Source: Dermabacter sp. p3-SID358 (GTDB lineage: Bacteria; Actinomycetota; Actinomycetes; Actinomycetales; Dermabacteraceae). Taken from it: a stretch of 64,000 nt of DNA. The notes under the pieces were generated by a model. The model was not told the DNA's origin and searched no databases. It saw only the letters and a program-made list of their open reading frames with translations. Positions 41,183 to 51,253 of this stretch are shown here, piece by piece (position 1 is the stretch's first letter; each line of letters starts with the position of its first letter). The DNA is taken from assembly GCF_025147465.1 (NCBI RefSeq), contig NZ_JALXOZ010000005.1:1-64000 (forward strand), in the 5' to 3' direction. Made by a program: the position numbers and the translations under genes.

Positions 41183-42777
41183 CCGAATACGGCGCGCAGG
41201 AGCATGATGCCCACGGTTCCGATCGCAGCCGCGGCGGGAAGCGCGGTGACTGAGGCGAGGGCAATCGGCTTCATGAGATTCCAATTCGCCGCCTTGTTCA
41301 CGAGACCGATGCCGAGGATTGCGCCGATCAGGATGTGAGTCGAGGAGACCGGAATACCAATCATCGACGCCCCCATCACAACGCCCGCGGCGGAAAGTTC
41401 GGCGGCGAAGCCGGACGCGGGGTGCATCTTTGTGAGGCCCGTACCGACGGTCTTGATGACGTTGCGGCCGATGAACCACAGGCCACAGATCAGGCCTATG
41501 CCGGCGCTCAGCATGAGAGCTGCGGGCACCGTTGCGTCGGCGGAGATTGAGCCGGTCTTGAGAACGTCGAGGACCGCGGCAAACGGGCCAACGGCGTTCG
41601 CGATGTCGTTCGATCCGTGGCTGAAGGCGAACGCTGAGGCGGTGAACACCTGCATCCACGAGAAAAGGAGGAAGGTCGAGCGGGAGAGATCTTCGTTCTT
41701 GAGGGTTTTCGCGAAAATGAACACGGCCATCCACACGGCAGCACCCACCATCGCCATGATGAGGATGTTGCCCGCGCTATCGATGTCGAGGTGCAGGTTC
41801 TTTAGGCCTTTGAAGAGGAGCATAGAAGAGATCACGATCGAGCCCGCAGCCGCAAGGAGAGGAACCCACGTGTCGAGGGCGCGGTGGGCGTTGATGTGCT
41901 CGGCGCGCTCCTCGATTTTGTGGAGCTCGCGGTAGTAATCCGAATCGAGATCCTCAACGTCGTAGTTGGGGTCCGACTGAATCGTAGAGGCATCGCGCGC
42001 CATGGCGTTCGTGTAGGCGATCTGCTGGATCTCCGTGAGGCGTTCGAATGCCTTCTTGTGTTTTTCACGGTGCGCGGCGCGGTCGATCTTGAGCTGGCGG
42101 AGCTTTTCATCGGCTTCTTCGTTGTACACGAGGATGTAGCGCTTGATCGCCCCGAAGAGAATGTAGGCGACGATCCCGCCGAGGAGAGGCGACGCGACCC
42201 AGGACAGCGCGATCTTGCCGATCTCGCCCCACTGCACCATGTCGAAACCACCGGTGCCCGTGACGAGTCCCAGCGTCACGGCGGCGCCAACGATGCCGCC
42301 GACGATCGAGTGGGTCGTCGAGACTGGCCAGCCCATCTTCGTCGCCACGAGGAGCCACAGAGCCGCGCCAAGGAGTGCCGACATCATGATGAAGGCAAAA
42401 TCGATTGGTTGAACCGAGAAGGCGTCGAGGTCAACGATGCCACTTCGCACAGTCTCGGTGACATCGCCACCCGCGATCACGGCGCCGCTAACTTCGAAGA
42501 TCGCGGCAACCATGAGTGCCTGCTTCATGCTGAGCGTTCCCGCACCCACGGACGTGCCGAACGAATTGGCGACGTCGTTACCGCCGATGTTGAACGCCAT
42601 GAAGAGGCCAACAATGATCGTCGTGATCAGAATGCCCCAAGCACCGGTCTCGGTGTAGCCGAGCGCCCAGTAGATACAGAGGATGAGGGTACCGAGCGTG
42701 AGAACGCCGAAGGCGAGATGCCAGTTGCGGTCGGGACCCAGGAATTGGCGTGCGGGCTGAGCGACGTCGGTTGACAT
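41179..42777 (-). CDS. pitA: Inorganic phosphate transporter (Pit family)
   Basis: A 532-residue polytopic Pit transporter, importing phosphate with metal and proton. Both family repeats are present: [20 protein letters not shown] and [21 protein letters not shown] hydrophilic cytosolic loop (about residues 215-320, with [10 protein letters not shown]) sits between them. It is longer than E. coli PitA (499) by the loop. The ATG at 42777 is preceded by AGGATG. It is a single-gene unit. Confidence 0.95.
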   Translation of the reverse strand: MSTDVAQPARQFLGPDRNWHLAFGVLTLGTLILCIYWALGYTETGAWGILITTIIVGLFMAFNIGGNDVANSFGTSVGAGTLSMKQALMVAAIFEVSGAVIAGGDVTETVRSGIVDLDAFSVQPIDFAFIMMSALLGAALWLLVATKMGWPVSTTHSIVGGIVGAAVTLGLVTGTGGFDMVQWGEIGKIALSWVASPLLGGIVAYILFGAIKRYILVYNEEADEKLRQLKIDRAAHREKHKKAFERLTEIQQIAYTNAMARDASTIQSDPNYDVEDLDSDYYRELHKIEERAEHINAHRALDTWVPLLAAAGSIVISSMLLFKGLKNLHLDIDSAGNILIMAMVGAAVWMAVFIFAKTLKNEDLSRSTFLLFSWMQVFTASAFAFSHGSNDIANAVGPFAAVLDVLKTGSISADATVPAALMLSAGIGLICGLWFIGRNVIKTVGTGLTKMHPASGFAAELSAAGVVMGASMIGIPVSSTHILIGAILGIGLVNKAANWNLMKPIALASVTALPAAAAIGTVGIMLLRAVFG

Positions 42778-43286
42778 GTAAACATCCTGCGGGCTGTTTG
42801 GAGGTCGTGGTCGAATGCTCAATCACTGTCGCACGATCACGAAACGGGAGGGTTACGCCAATTCGAAGCCCCGGTGGCCAATCAGGAAAGCGTCACGCGC
42901 TCCCGTTTTGCGCTGTCGAAATTGAGCGAATCACCCACCTCAATGCTTTGGGTGGCCCCCTATCACTTCGGCAATGCCTCCTCCATCCACCGAAGGATTG
43001 ATGTCGAAAGCCGCGATCAGTTCGACCTGGTGCTCGAGCATGTCGCGCATCGCGAAAATGCCCATCTTTTCGCATCCGTATTGGACTGCCCGAATTGGTT
43101 CCGTAGGCGTCTCCGATTTCTTTCGCCGGGGTTTCCTTATTGTGATGGAGAGCGCAATGCTGCTAAGCGTTCGTCGGCCCCCTCCCAGGACTAAGCGCCC
43201 CGAGCAGAACGCTATTCTTAATCGCGCAAGTGCGCCCTGCCCTGGCACGGAGCTGGCGCGCAAGTTGCACGCGAAGAGAGGCACCC
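42778..43286. other. Intergenic region between pitA and the ThrE gene
   Basis: About 500 bp between divergent genes. Small frames (42874-43194, 42940-43284) overlap on both strands and look like chance. I see nothing else beyond likely promoters; AGAGAGGC near 43275 is the ThrE ribosome-binding site. Confidence 0.4.
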
Positions 43287-44522
43287 ATGCGAGATGAGCG
43301 AATGCGGGCTCTCGCGACGACCGCGGGGACCCTCGTCGGGTTCGGGCACCTCACCTCGGAAGCAATTTCGACTGTCGAGTCGCTCAGTGCGCGACTCGGT
43401 TCGCCGGTGCGGTGCCTCGTGGAATGGAACCGCGTGGTGCTTGTCGACCACGACGGTCACGCTCACACGACCGTGCATGTGCGACCCGAGGCCATCAACA
43501 TGGCGCGAGTCAACGCGACGCTTCGAGCCATCGACTCGCTGCCGAGCAGCGGCGACATTGACGATGGCGAGCTTGAGCGCCTCAACTCTCGTCTCGACGT
43601 GGCCGCGGCGATTTCGCACGCGCCTCTGTGGCGCTTCGTTCTCGCATGCATCGTCGGCGCGTGGGCACTCGCCCTGATCTACGGTGCGCGCAGCCCTCTT
43701 TCCTATGTGCTCATCGCGGTTGCCGCGGGTGTCGGAGGCGCGCTTCGACGGTGGCTGGGCTCCCACGGCATTGCGGTTCCCGGGCAGGCGCTTGCGGCGG
43801 CGATGCTCGCGGGGATTCTCGGAGGCGTGGCAGACCATCTCGGAATTGCCTCGGCGGCTCGCCTCGTCGCGGTGTGTCCCGCGATGATTCTCGTGCCCGG
43901 TCCGCACCTCATCAACGGGGCACTCGATGTCACGGGCAAGAACGTCACGGTGGGGTGGCACCGGATTGTGTATGGCGGAATTATCCTTGCGGCCATCAGC
44001 GGCGGGCTGGTCGTGGGCCTCCTTTTAGTGGGGAGCGACTTGCCCGTAACGGCCGGCGCACGCACCCCGATGCTCTGGGTCGATGCGCTCGCCGCAGCCC
44101 TTGCAGCAATGGCCTTCAGCGTGTATTTTTCCATGCCGCTGACGCAAGCGGCGTGGCCGATTCTTGTGGGTGGTTTTATCCACGCCGGACGCTGGATCCT
44201 CATGGTGGTGTGCGGCGTGAATGTGATCAACGCCGATCTCGCGGCCTGTGTCGTTGCGGGGCTCATACTTAGCGTTGTCGCCTACCGCAAGCGTTTGTCG
44301 TTCGCGGGCGTAGGCTTCGCCGCGATCGTTTCTCTCGTGCCCGGTATCTACCTTTTCCGCGCTGTTGCAGGAATGGTGCAGCTGACGACGCGCCCCAACA
44401 CGGTTGTCGTCGTTGGCGTCGCCCAAGACTTTTCCACGGCTCTGCTCATACTCGCAGCGATGACCTTCGGGCTCATTTTGTCCCATGGGTTCATGATGAG
44501 AGCGAGGGAAGACCCGAGGTAG
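43287..44522 (+). CDS. thrE: Threonine/serine exporter (ThrE family)
   Basis: A 411-residue ThrE-type exporter. The cytosolic N-terminal domain (about residues 1-110, TAGTLVGFGHLTSEAISTVE) is followed by ten hydrophobic segments. The signature MILVPGPHLINGALDVTGKN is in the middle. ThrE exports threonine and serine by proton antiport in Corynebacterium. ATG 43287 follows AGAGAGGCACCC. It is convergent with the next gene, with a short hairpin (44532-44553) between. Confidence 0.88.
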   Translation: MRDERMRALATTAGTLVGFGHLTSEAISTVESLSARLGSPVRCLVEWNRVVLVDHDGHAHTTVHVRPEAINMARVNATLRAIDSLPSSGDIDDGELERLNSRLDVAAAISHAPLWRFVLACIVGAWALALIYGARSPLSYVLIAVAAGVGGALRRWLGSHGIAVPGQALAAAMLAGILGGVADHLGIASAARLVAVCPAMILVPGPHLINGALDVTGKNVTVGWHRIVYGGIILAAISGGLVVGLLLVGSDLPVTAGARTPMLWVDALAAALAAMAFSVYFSMPLTQAAWPILVGGFIHAGRWILMVVCGVNVINADLAACVVAGLILSVVAYRKRLSFAGVGFAAIVSLVPGIYLFRAVAGMVQLTTRPNTVVVVGVAQDFSTALLILAAMTFGLILSHGFMMRAREDPR

Positions 44523-44559
44523 CTCTAGCTCAAGGCGGGTTCTACCCGCGCTTCCGATC

Positions 44560-45273
44560 TCAACCTTCTACGGTTCGTTTCGCCTCGCGCATAAGCGCCG
44601 CATATTCGATCGCGCTCATCGACACTTCCGGCATGTTGCGAAGCCCGTAGCGAGCCTTGCCGTCGGGGTCGTGCTCAAATTTCCACGCGAGCGGGAAACC
44701 CGCGCGGGCTGCCTTGCGGCGCGGCCACGCGAGAACTCCGGGTATAACTCGCTCGCTCTTGAGGCCAAGTTTGGTCACGATTTCTGCCGCACCCATTGTT
44801 TGTGGCGCGGCATCCATGAACAGGGTAAAAATGTCCCGCTCGTTGCGTTTGAGGGAACGCCACCATTCGATTGCGCCGTCGAGCAAGTCATCATCCTGCG
44901 AACCGACTCGGTCCGACGCTTGCCGCGCCGCCTCCATGCCGCGGCCCCCATTGTTCCCTGCGAAGCGTTCCTGAGGTGAGCGTTCGGCTGATTCGGAATC
45001 GTTTCTGGCTCGTACGTGCGTGCCGGCTACTTCCGCGACTGTGGTCGGCCGGGTTCCCGTTCTGGAATCTGTGCGGCTCTCCGAACCTGAATCCGTGCGT
45101 GCACCCCAGCTCTTCGCAGTTGACTTGCCTTTTTCGGCGGAGTCTTCCTCATCAAATTCCGCGTCGCTTCCGGCGAGTGCTGCGCCGCTTCCGGCAAGCC
45201 ACGCGCCAAAACGCGCGTAGAAATCGGCGAGCCTTTCCTCGGGGACGAGAACCTTTACCTCATGCATGGCCAT
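44560..45273 (-). CDS. DUF6416-like hypothetical protein
   Basis: A 237-residue soluble protein. The N-terminal VKVLVPEERLADFYARFGAW and the C-terminal winged-helix-like DIFTLFMDAAPQTMGAAEIV with ERVIPGVLAWPRRKAARAG look conserved. Between them is a long low-complexity linker rich in Ser, Arg, Thr and Asp (SGSESRTDSRTGTRPTT). The C-terminal part resembles a small domain of unknown function found in actinobacterial regulators. I cannot assign a function. It starts at ATG 45273 or 45267. Confidence 0.65.
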   Translation of the reverse strand: MAMHEVKVLVPEERLADFYARFGAWLAGSGAALAGSDAEFDEEDSAEKGKSTAKSWGARTDSGSESRTDSRTGTRPTTVAEVAGTHVRARNDSESAERSPQERFAGNNGGRGMEAARQASDRVGSQDDDLLDGAIEWWRSLKRNERDIFTLFMDAAPQTMGAAEIVTKLGLKSERVIPGVLAWPRRKAARAGFPLAWKFEHDPDGKARYGLRNMPEVSMSAIEYAALMREAKRTVEG

Positions 45274-45488
45274 GACCCGATTCTAAGCTGCCCCTAGTGC
45301 TGTTCGCCGCCCCGAAAGCGCGTCAGGCGTAGCCAGGAGAGCCACCGCTGCGGTAGAAGCGCAAGCTCGAAGCCCTTAGCTCCGGCCCATGCATTCGCCA
45401 GATCTTCCGAATGCGCGATCGAAGGCGCATTGCTTGCGTTTTCTCCTCCCCTTCTGATCGGGGGCGTGTTGTTTGTTCGCGGGTTCTT

Positions 45489-47648
45489 CTATGTGTCGTA
45501 TCTGGGGGTGGTGCTGGTGTAGGTGCGGCCGGTGGGGGTGGTCCAGGTGGTGGTTGTTGTGTCGGGGTGGTGTGGGTTGGTGTTGGTGTTGGTGTTGGTG
45601 TTTGTTTTGTTGGTGTGGGTGACGGTGAGGGCTTCTTTGGCGAGGTTGCATCGGGTGCAGAGGCCTTGGGCGTTGTCGATGGTTGTGGGGCCGCCTTGGG
45701 CGTGGCGGTGGATGTGGTCGATGGTGGTGATGGGTGCGTCGCAGTAGGGGCCGCGGCAGGTGCGGTCCCTGAGTCGTATGAGTTCGGCGAGTGCTTTGGG
45801 GAAGAGTCTGGAGCGGGAGTCCATGGCGAGGACTTCCCCTGTCGCGGCACTGGTGAAGATTCGTTTGTATTTGACGAGGACGTCGTTGTCGAACAGTTCG
45901 TTGAGGTAGTCGAAGCCGGTTTTGGCGGTGATGAGCCCGGCCTCGGGAATATAGCCGCTGGAGACGTCGGGGTTGACGGGCACGAGCAGCCCGATCTCGA
46001 ACCTTCGGGCACGACTTGACCCCCGAACACCCAAAGAAGTTCCTTGTGTTTTGCCGGTTGCGGTTTCTGTGTTGTGTGTGGCTTCTTCGGTTTGTGGGGT
46101 ATTGGGTGGTGGTGCTGTTTCGTTGGCTTGTCTGCTTCGTTTCGTTTTTTCGTCTTCTGGTTCGTGTGGTTGGGGGAGTGGTGTCCAGGGATCTGTGGTG
46201 ACGCCTGGTGCTTTGGTGGGGGGTGCGAAGTATGTGGCGGGGTGGTCGGGTCTCGTGTTGAGGAGGGTTTCGACGAGGGCGTCGATGGCGAGGTTGTGTG
46301 TGGTGTGTGCTGGTGGTTGGTAGTGGCGCCGCCACGCCCCACCACGCGCAACCACGCGCACCTCTGGTGAACCGTCACTGTTGTTCGTGATTGTGAGGCG
46401 GAGTTTTTCCTGCTCGAGCTTGGTGAGGAAGTCTTTGGCTTTGCTGCGGGCGGCATTGTCGGCCTCTTCCAGCTCGAATTGTGCGAGAGAAGTGGGGCGT
46501 GTGGCCTTGTAGGGGGCGGTGCCGTGTTGGTGGTTGAACCGGGTGGTGGTTTCAGGGGTGTGGGTTTCGGTGAGGTGGTGGAGGGTGAAGTCGCCTTGTG
46601 CGAGAAGCGTGTGGAGTTTGGTGGTGGTGTGTTGGGCGTGGTTGTCGGCTTCTTTTTTGGCGGTGGTGATCTCGTGCTGGCGGAGAGTGTTGTGGGCGTG
46701 GGCGGCGTGGGTGTTGAGTAGGTCGTGGATTCTTTTGGCGTCGAGGGTGCGCATGGTGAGGGTGAGGCTGCTCATCCCGTTACGCAGGGTTCTCAGGGTG
46801 AGGCGGCGTTTGGTGAATGCTTTCTTTTCCCGCTCCAGCGCAGTCGCCGGGTCGAGAGAGAGTAGTGCGCTACTGGTGAAGGCGCGCCAGTGTGTTTTCC
46901 CGGCGTGTGGGGAACGCTCCAGTTCTTTGGCGATCGGGTGGTCTAGTTGTTGGGCGTGGATGCTGGTGGCATCACGAAGACTGGTCGTGATCGCGTGGGT
47001 TTCGTTGATCGAGATCCGGCCCGCTTCAAGGTTCGCCAGGAGCATCGGCAAGTTCTTCGTGAGCATCCGTGCGCGAGCAATCTCGACACTTGTCGCGTAG
47101 GGGGATTGTTTGAGGATCAACGACACCTCATGCGCGAGAGCACGCCGCGCCGCAAACACCCGTGCCCGGTCCTTATCACTGAGCGAATCCAGACCATCAG
47201 AGGGATCAAGACCAGCAGCATCTTCCACGTTTTTGGTGCCGGCAGTGTCCTCTTTGCCGTTGAGGTGGCCGATGCCGTCGGTCTCATCAAGCTCGGTCAG
47301 AATATGCGCTTTGACCGCTTCAGTCAGCTCCGCAATCCGCGTGAGCGACTCCAACACATCCAAACGCGTAAGCAAATCCTGTCCATCAAGAACACGCGCA
47401 GGCGTTGTTGCTGGGTGGGCTGACCTGGCATCACGAGAAGTACCGGAAGAAGGCGTGACGGGTGCGGTGGGGAAGGCTTCCAGCATGCCCGAAAGTGAAG
47501 CCTGCCACCCCTCAGAACGAGCGAGAAGAAGGTTCAAAACATCTGTGCGGGTGGTGACCGCATCAAACTGCTCACCGCTGACAGCCTCGCTGGCCACGTT
47601 GGCTGCGCGCGCGGTGGCGACATTGTTTTCGAGTGTTGGTGCGCTCAT
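45489..47648 (-). CDS. DUF222/HNH (13E12-type) protein
   Basis: A 719-residue protein with a DUF222 domain over roughly residues 30-450 (ELTEAVKAHILTELDE, RARMLTKNLPMLLANLE) and a C-terminal HNH domain: CRGPYCDAPITTIDHIHRHAQG followed by GLCTRCNLAKEAL. This family is very common in actinobacteria, and its role is not clear, although nuclease activity is likely. A (TTGGTG)n run near 45575-45600 makes a TNTNTN repeat in the C-terminal tail. The start at 47648 (MSAPTLE) has AAGGGGGAA upstream. MSHPSF (47744) and MNNTN (47711) are alternatives. Confidence 0.85.
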   Translation of the reverse strand: MSAPTLENNVATARAANVASEAVSGEQFDAVTTRTDVLNLLLARSEGWQASLSGMLEAFPTAPVTPSSGTSRDARSAHPATTPARVLDGQDLLTRLDVLESLTRIAELTEAVKAHILTELDETDGIGHLNGKEDTAGTKNVEDAAGLDPSDGLDSLSDKDRARVFAARRALAHEVSLILKQSPYATSVEIARARMLTKNLPMLLANLEAGRISINETHAITTSLRDATSIHAQQLDHPIAKELERSPHAGKTHWRAFTSSALLSLDPATALEREKKAFTKRRLTLRTLRNGMSSLTLTMRTLDAKRIHDLLNTHAAHAHNTLRQHEITTAKKEADNHAQHTTTKLHTLLAQGDFTLHHLTETHTPETTTRFNHQHGTAPYKATRPTSLAQFELEEADNAARSKAKDFLTKLEQEKLRLTITNNSDGSPEVRVVARGGAWRRHYQPPAHTTHNLAIDALVETLLNTRPDHPATYFAPPTKAPGVTTDPWTPLPQPHEPEDEKTKRSRQANETAPPPNTPQTEEATHNTETATGKTQGTSLGVRGSSRARRFEIGLLVPVNPDVSSGYIPEAGLITAKTGFDYLNELFDNDVLVKYKRIFTSAATGEVLAMDSRSRLFPKALAELIRLRDRTCRGPYCDAPITTIDHIHRHAQGGPTTIDNAQGLCTRCNLAKEALTVTHTNKTNTNTNTNTNPHHPDTTTTTWTTPTGRTYTSTTPRYDT

Positions 47649-48268
47649 CGCTTTTGATTCCCCCTTCCCCTCAACAGTGAACTTCTTGAGACCAGAGTTT
47701 GTGTTGTTCATTGATGTCTCGAGCCTAAAAGAAGGGTGAGACATTTAAACTCGCCCACCCGAAAAGAACCCCACTACCAGCCCAGAGAATGTGGAAAACC
47801 AGCAACCACATAATTCCTGCGTGTGGAAAAACCGAAATACTTGTGGATAAAAACGGGTTGTGGAGCACCAGCCACCACACAAACCCCCGCCTAAAGAAAA
47901 ATCAGAAACCGAAACCGCCTATACGAGTGTGGATAAAACTAGCCCGAAAAACAACAGAGTGAGGTGCATCACGGTGGCTCTGGCGGGTGATGGAGCAAAG
48001 GGGGAGAGAGGCAAGGAGCGAATAAGAGAGGCGCCGCGGAAGGAGTGGCTGCGGCGAGGGAAGCAAGGCGCGGCTAAGGGCGTGAGGGTGTGAGGGGAGT
48101 GGGAGGCGGTAGGAGACGACCAATTCTGACCGTGCATCGCCTTTCGTGTCGCCCTTACTATGGAGCCACGACCGGTTGGCCCCGTGGGGCGGACGGGGGA
48201 GACGAAAGTGAACACGCCACCGGGCCAGCTCCGGTGTGATCCGGAGATGCCGGGGAAATGAGGACACC
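47649..48268. other. Non-coding region between the DUF222 gene and the phosphoribosyltransferase
   Basis: About 620 bp, AT-richer in its left half (near 47790-47960). Frames on both strands (47860-48093 and 47902-48267) are without family character. I see nothing else that I can support. Confidence 0.4.
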
Positions 48269-48781
48269 GTGACTGGGGCCTACCACGCCGATTCGAGCGA
48301 TCTGCAGGTCAAGGAGGTCCTCACGTGGGACACCTTCGGCACCGCGAGTCGAGAGCTCGCGCAAGCTGTTGTGGATTCGGATTTCGAACCCGAAATCATC
48401 ATTGCCGTTGCGCGTGGCGGCCTTCTTCCCGCGGGTTCACTCGCGTACGCACTCGGTCTTAAGCTTGCCGACGCCATCAACGTCGAGTTCTACACCGATG
48501 TTCACGAGACCCTTCCCGATCCGGTCCTACTTGCCCCGCTTCTTGACACGGAGGCGATTGAAGGAAAGCGCCTGCTCGTTGTCGATGACGTCGCCGACTC
48601 GGGTCGCACGCTTGCCCTCGTGCTCGAGCTCCTCGAGGCCCAAGGCGCCGAAGCCCGCTCGGCAGTGCTGTATTCCAAGCCGACTTCCGTCGTTGAGCCC
48701 CACTTCGTGTGGAAGCACACCTCCGATTGGATCGTCTTCCCGTGGTCGGCCGAACCCCCGGTGACCGCTCAAGAAAAATAG
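48269..48781 (+). CDS. Phosphoribosyltransferase-domain protein
   Basis: A 170-residue purine-type phosphoribosyltransferase. The PRPP-binding loop is RLLVVDDVADSGRTLALVLE (hydrophobic, two acidic residues, then SGRT), and IIIAVARGGLLPAGSLAYAL is the flexible-loop/hypoxanthine-type region. The end is WIVFPWSAEPP. It may salvage a purine base such as xanthine, or act as a phosphoribosyl-dependent regulator. GTG 48269 follows GAGGA at 5 bp. The DUF808 gene converges, and CCGTCG/CGACGG (48793-48815) could end both transcripts. Confidence 0.85.
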   Translation: MTGAYHADSSDLQVKEVLTWDTFGTASRELAQAVVDSDFEPEIIIAVARGGLLPAGSLAYALGLKLADAINVEFYTDVHETLPDPVLLAPLLDTEAIEGKRLLVVDDVADSGRTLALVLELLEAQGAEARSAVLYSKPTSVVEPHFVWKHTSDWIVFPWSAEPPVTAQEK

Positions 48782-48828
48782 GGGAGCGGCCAACCGTCGT
48801 CATTGGGGTTCCGACGGCTGCCAGGCCC

Positions 48829-49764
48829 CTAGTGTGTCTTTTTGCCCCACGGCGTGAGAGCCCACAGTGCTGCGATGATCGCGCCCCACGCGAGCCCGAA
48901 CACGAGCGCGCACAGCGTGTCGACGAGCCATGCGAGTACGCCACCCACGCCGGCTACGCCCTCAACGCCCTCGGCGAGGTGATGAACGAAACCGTAGGGC
49001 GCGTGGAGGCCGAGTTCATCGAGTCCCGTGAGCATGATGTGCCCGCCGACCCACAGCATTGCGAACATGCCGATGTAGCTGATGATGGTCATGACGACGG
49101 GCATGGCCTTCACGAGCCACGCGCCAAAGGCCTTCACGCCCTGCGAATCGCGCTTTGTGAGGGCGAGGCCTACGTCGTCCATTTTCACGAGGAGACCCAC
49201 GACGCCGTAGACAGCGAGCGTGATGAGAATCGCGACGACCACGAGGATGAGTGCGCGATCGAGGAGAGGTTGATCAGCGACCTCATTCAGCGAAATGACC
49301 ATGATTTCCGCGGAGAGAATAAAGTCGGTGCGCACGGCGCCCGACACGACTTTCTTCTCGGCTTCTTCTCCCTGCACGACGGCGGGCTCCGCTTCCTTCG
49401 CGGCCTTATTGCCGGTCACCAGCTCCCAAATCTTGTGGGCTCCTTCGAAGCACAGGTAGGTTCCGCCGAGCATGAGCAGCGGCGTGAGAATCCACGGTGC
49501 GAACTGCGAAAGGAGAAGTGCAAAAACAAGGATGATCGCCTTGTTGAGCAAGGAGCCCTTCGTGATCTTCCAGATGATCGGTAGCTCCCTCTTGGGGTTG
49601 ACGCCGCGTACGTATTGCGGAGCAACGGCGGCGTCGTCGACGACGACTCCCGCGGCCTTTGCACTCACCTTCATGGAGGCGGCGGCGACATCGTCCGCGT
49701 TGGCGGCGGCCATGCGCGCGAGAGCGGCGACGTCGTCAAGAAGCGCGGCGATTCCAACGGCCAT
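48829..49764 (-). CDS. DUF808 (YedI-like) membrane protein
   Basis: A 311-residue protein of the DUF808 family. The N-terminal AVGIAALLDDVAALARMAAA is characteristic, followed by several membrane segments: IILVFALLLSQFAPWIL, LILVVVAILITLAVYGVV and FIGMFAMLWVGGHIML-type helices. The function is unknown, although a transport or stress role is sometimes suggested. It is a single-gene unit. Confidence 0.85.
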   Translation of the reverse strand: MAVGIAALLDDVAALARMAAANADDVAAASMKVSAKAAGVVVDDAAVAPQYVRGVNPKRELPIIWKITKGSLLNKAIILVFALLLSQFAPWILTPLLMLGGTYLCFEGAHKIWELVTGNKAAKEAEPAVVQGEEAEKKVVSGAVRTDFILSAEIMVISLNEVADQPLLDRALILVVVAILITLAVYGVVGLLVKMDDVGLALTKRDSQGVKAFGAWLVKAMPVVMTIISYIGMFAMLWVGGHIMLTGLDELGLHAPYGFVHHLAEGVEGVAGVGGVLAWLVDTLCALVFGLAWGAIIAALWALTPWGKKTH

Positions 49765-49949
49765 GAAGCAGTCCTCTCAAAACACGTGTGTGGGGCGGGT
49801 ACATCTTATGGGCACGTACCCGGTGAATCCTGCCACCAGAACTTGGAGGCCCCGTGCCCTATTTCCTAGAGTGATGGTCGCTGCGCGGGTCAAGATCCGT
49901 GAGCCCAGGCACCGCGCGTGTCTGCCGCACAATAAAGAAGGAGTGTGCC

Positions 49950-51209
49950 GTGTCGGCAGTTCCTCCTACTGTGACAGGCTCGATTCCCGCCATCAATCCC
50001 GAGGCGGATCCTTCGAGCCTTCCTGAAGCAGCGCCGAGCAATGAGAACGAACGCTCGAACTGGATCGCCGTCGTCGCGCTTGCCCTCGGCATTTTTACCC
50101 TCATCACGATCGAAGAACTCCCGATCGGCGTGCTCACACTTATTTCCAATGACCTCGGTGTGAGCCGAGGGACCGTCGGACTTGCCGTGACCCTCCCCGG
50201 CGTGATCGCGGGCGTTGTGGCCCTGCTCGTGCCAAGCGTGACCCGACCCCTGAACCGTAAAACCGTGCTGCTTCTCGCGCTCCTTTCCGTCGTGGTGAGC
50301 TGCGCCGTCTCTTTCTTTTCAACCTCGTGGCCGCTGTTTCTTGCTTCTCGCCTCTTCACCGGCATCGCGATCGGCATGAACTGGCCCGTACTTCCTCTCG
50401 TTGCGACTGGCCAGGTGAAAAAGAAGGACCGCACGACCGCGATGACAATCGCCTTTGCTGGAAACGGGAGCGCGCTCGTGCTCGGTCTCCCGCTCGCGAC
50501 GTGGCTGGGAACGGTATTTGGCTGGCGCGGAGCCTTTGCCGCGACGGGAATTCTCGCGCTCATCGTTGGCATTGTCATGATCGTCATGGTGCGCCCCGTG
50601 CAATCGGCCTCGGTCGAAACCGTACGCTCGACGCTTGGAGCCGTGCGGATCCGCGGCGTCCGTTACGCATTCGTGCTGACGCTCATTATTGTCACGGGGC
50701 AGTTCATCTCGTACAGCTACGTGAGCCCGATCCTCCAGGACTTCGCGCACGTTGATGTGGAACGAATCAGCATGTACCTCCTTCTTTACGGAACGCTGGG
50801 CCTCATCGGCAACTTCGCGGCCGGGCCCCTCATCAAGCGTTCGGCCGCGCTTGCCGTTCTCGTCCTTGCCGTCGGTTCAGCGCTCGCGCTCACGCTCGTC
50901 GCGACCGTCATGTCCGCGCCCACGAATGCCCTCGTGATCATCGCCGTGTGGGGCTTCTTCGGTGGCATGGCCTCGGTGTCGATCCAGTCGCTCGTGAACG
51001 CCGAGGCGGGGGATCGAGTTGAGGCGGGCACAGCCCTCAATAGCGCGGCATTCAACATTTCTATCGGGGGAGGCGCGATTATCGGTGGTCTCATCGTGGA
51101 CAGCGCCGGGCTCCGCGCCGCGGTCTGGGTGTCGACGGCCGCGATCGCCCTCGGTGCCCTTATCGTGACGCGCTTCATTGCTCTCACGCACAGGCGCGCC
51201 TCGGAATGA
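49950..51209 (+). CDS. MFS transporter (sugar/drug efflux type)
   Basis: A 419-residue major-facilitator protein with 12 hydrophobic segments. After a 45-residue soluble N-terminus comes ALALGIFTLITIEELPIGVL and then SRLFTGIAIGMNWPVLPLVA (like the cytosolic loop motif of AraJ/SotB-type exporters). AraJ-like members export sugars or drugs. The GTG at 49950 has AAGGAG at 6-bp spacing. No regulator is adjacent. Confidence 0.88.
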   Translation: MSAVPPTVTGSIPAINPEADPSSLPEAAPSNENERSNWIAVVALALGIFTLITIEELPIGVLTLISNDLGVSRGTVGLAVTLPGVIAGVVALLVPSVTRPLNRKTVLLLALLSVVVSCAVSFFSTSWPLFLASRLFTGIAIGMNWPVLPLVATGQVKKKDRTTAMTIAFAGNGSALVLGLPLATWLGTVFGWRGAFAATGILALIVGIVMIVMVRPVQSASVETVRSTLGAVRIRGVRYAFVLTLIIVTGQFISYSYVSPILQDFAHVDVERISMYLLLYGTLGLIGNFAAGPLIKRSAALAVLVLAVGSALALTLVATVMSAPTNALVIIAVWGFFGGMASVSIQSLVNAEAGDRVEAGTALNSAAFNISIGGGAIIGGLIVDSAGLRAAVWVSTAAIALGALIVTRFIALTHRRASE

Positions 51210-51253
51210 GGTCCCCGCTAGGAACGTGCCACGCCGTTCCCTAGACTGTGGGG

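Noticed and set aside
42940..43284. 114-codon minus-strand frame between pitA and thrE
   Set aside because: Overlapped by frames on both strands, without ribosome-binding site or recognisable domain.
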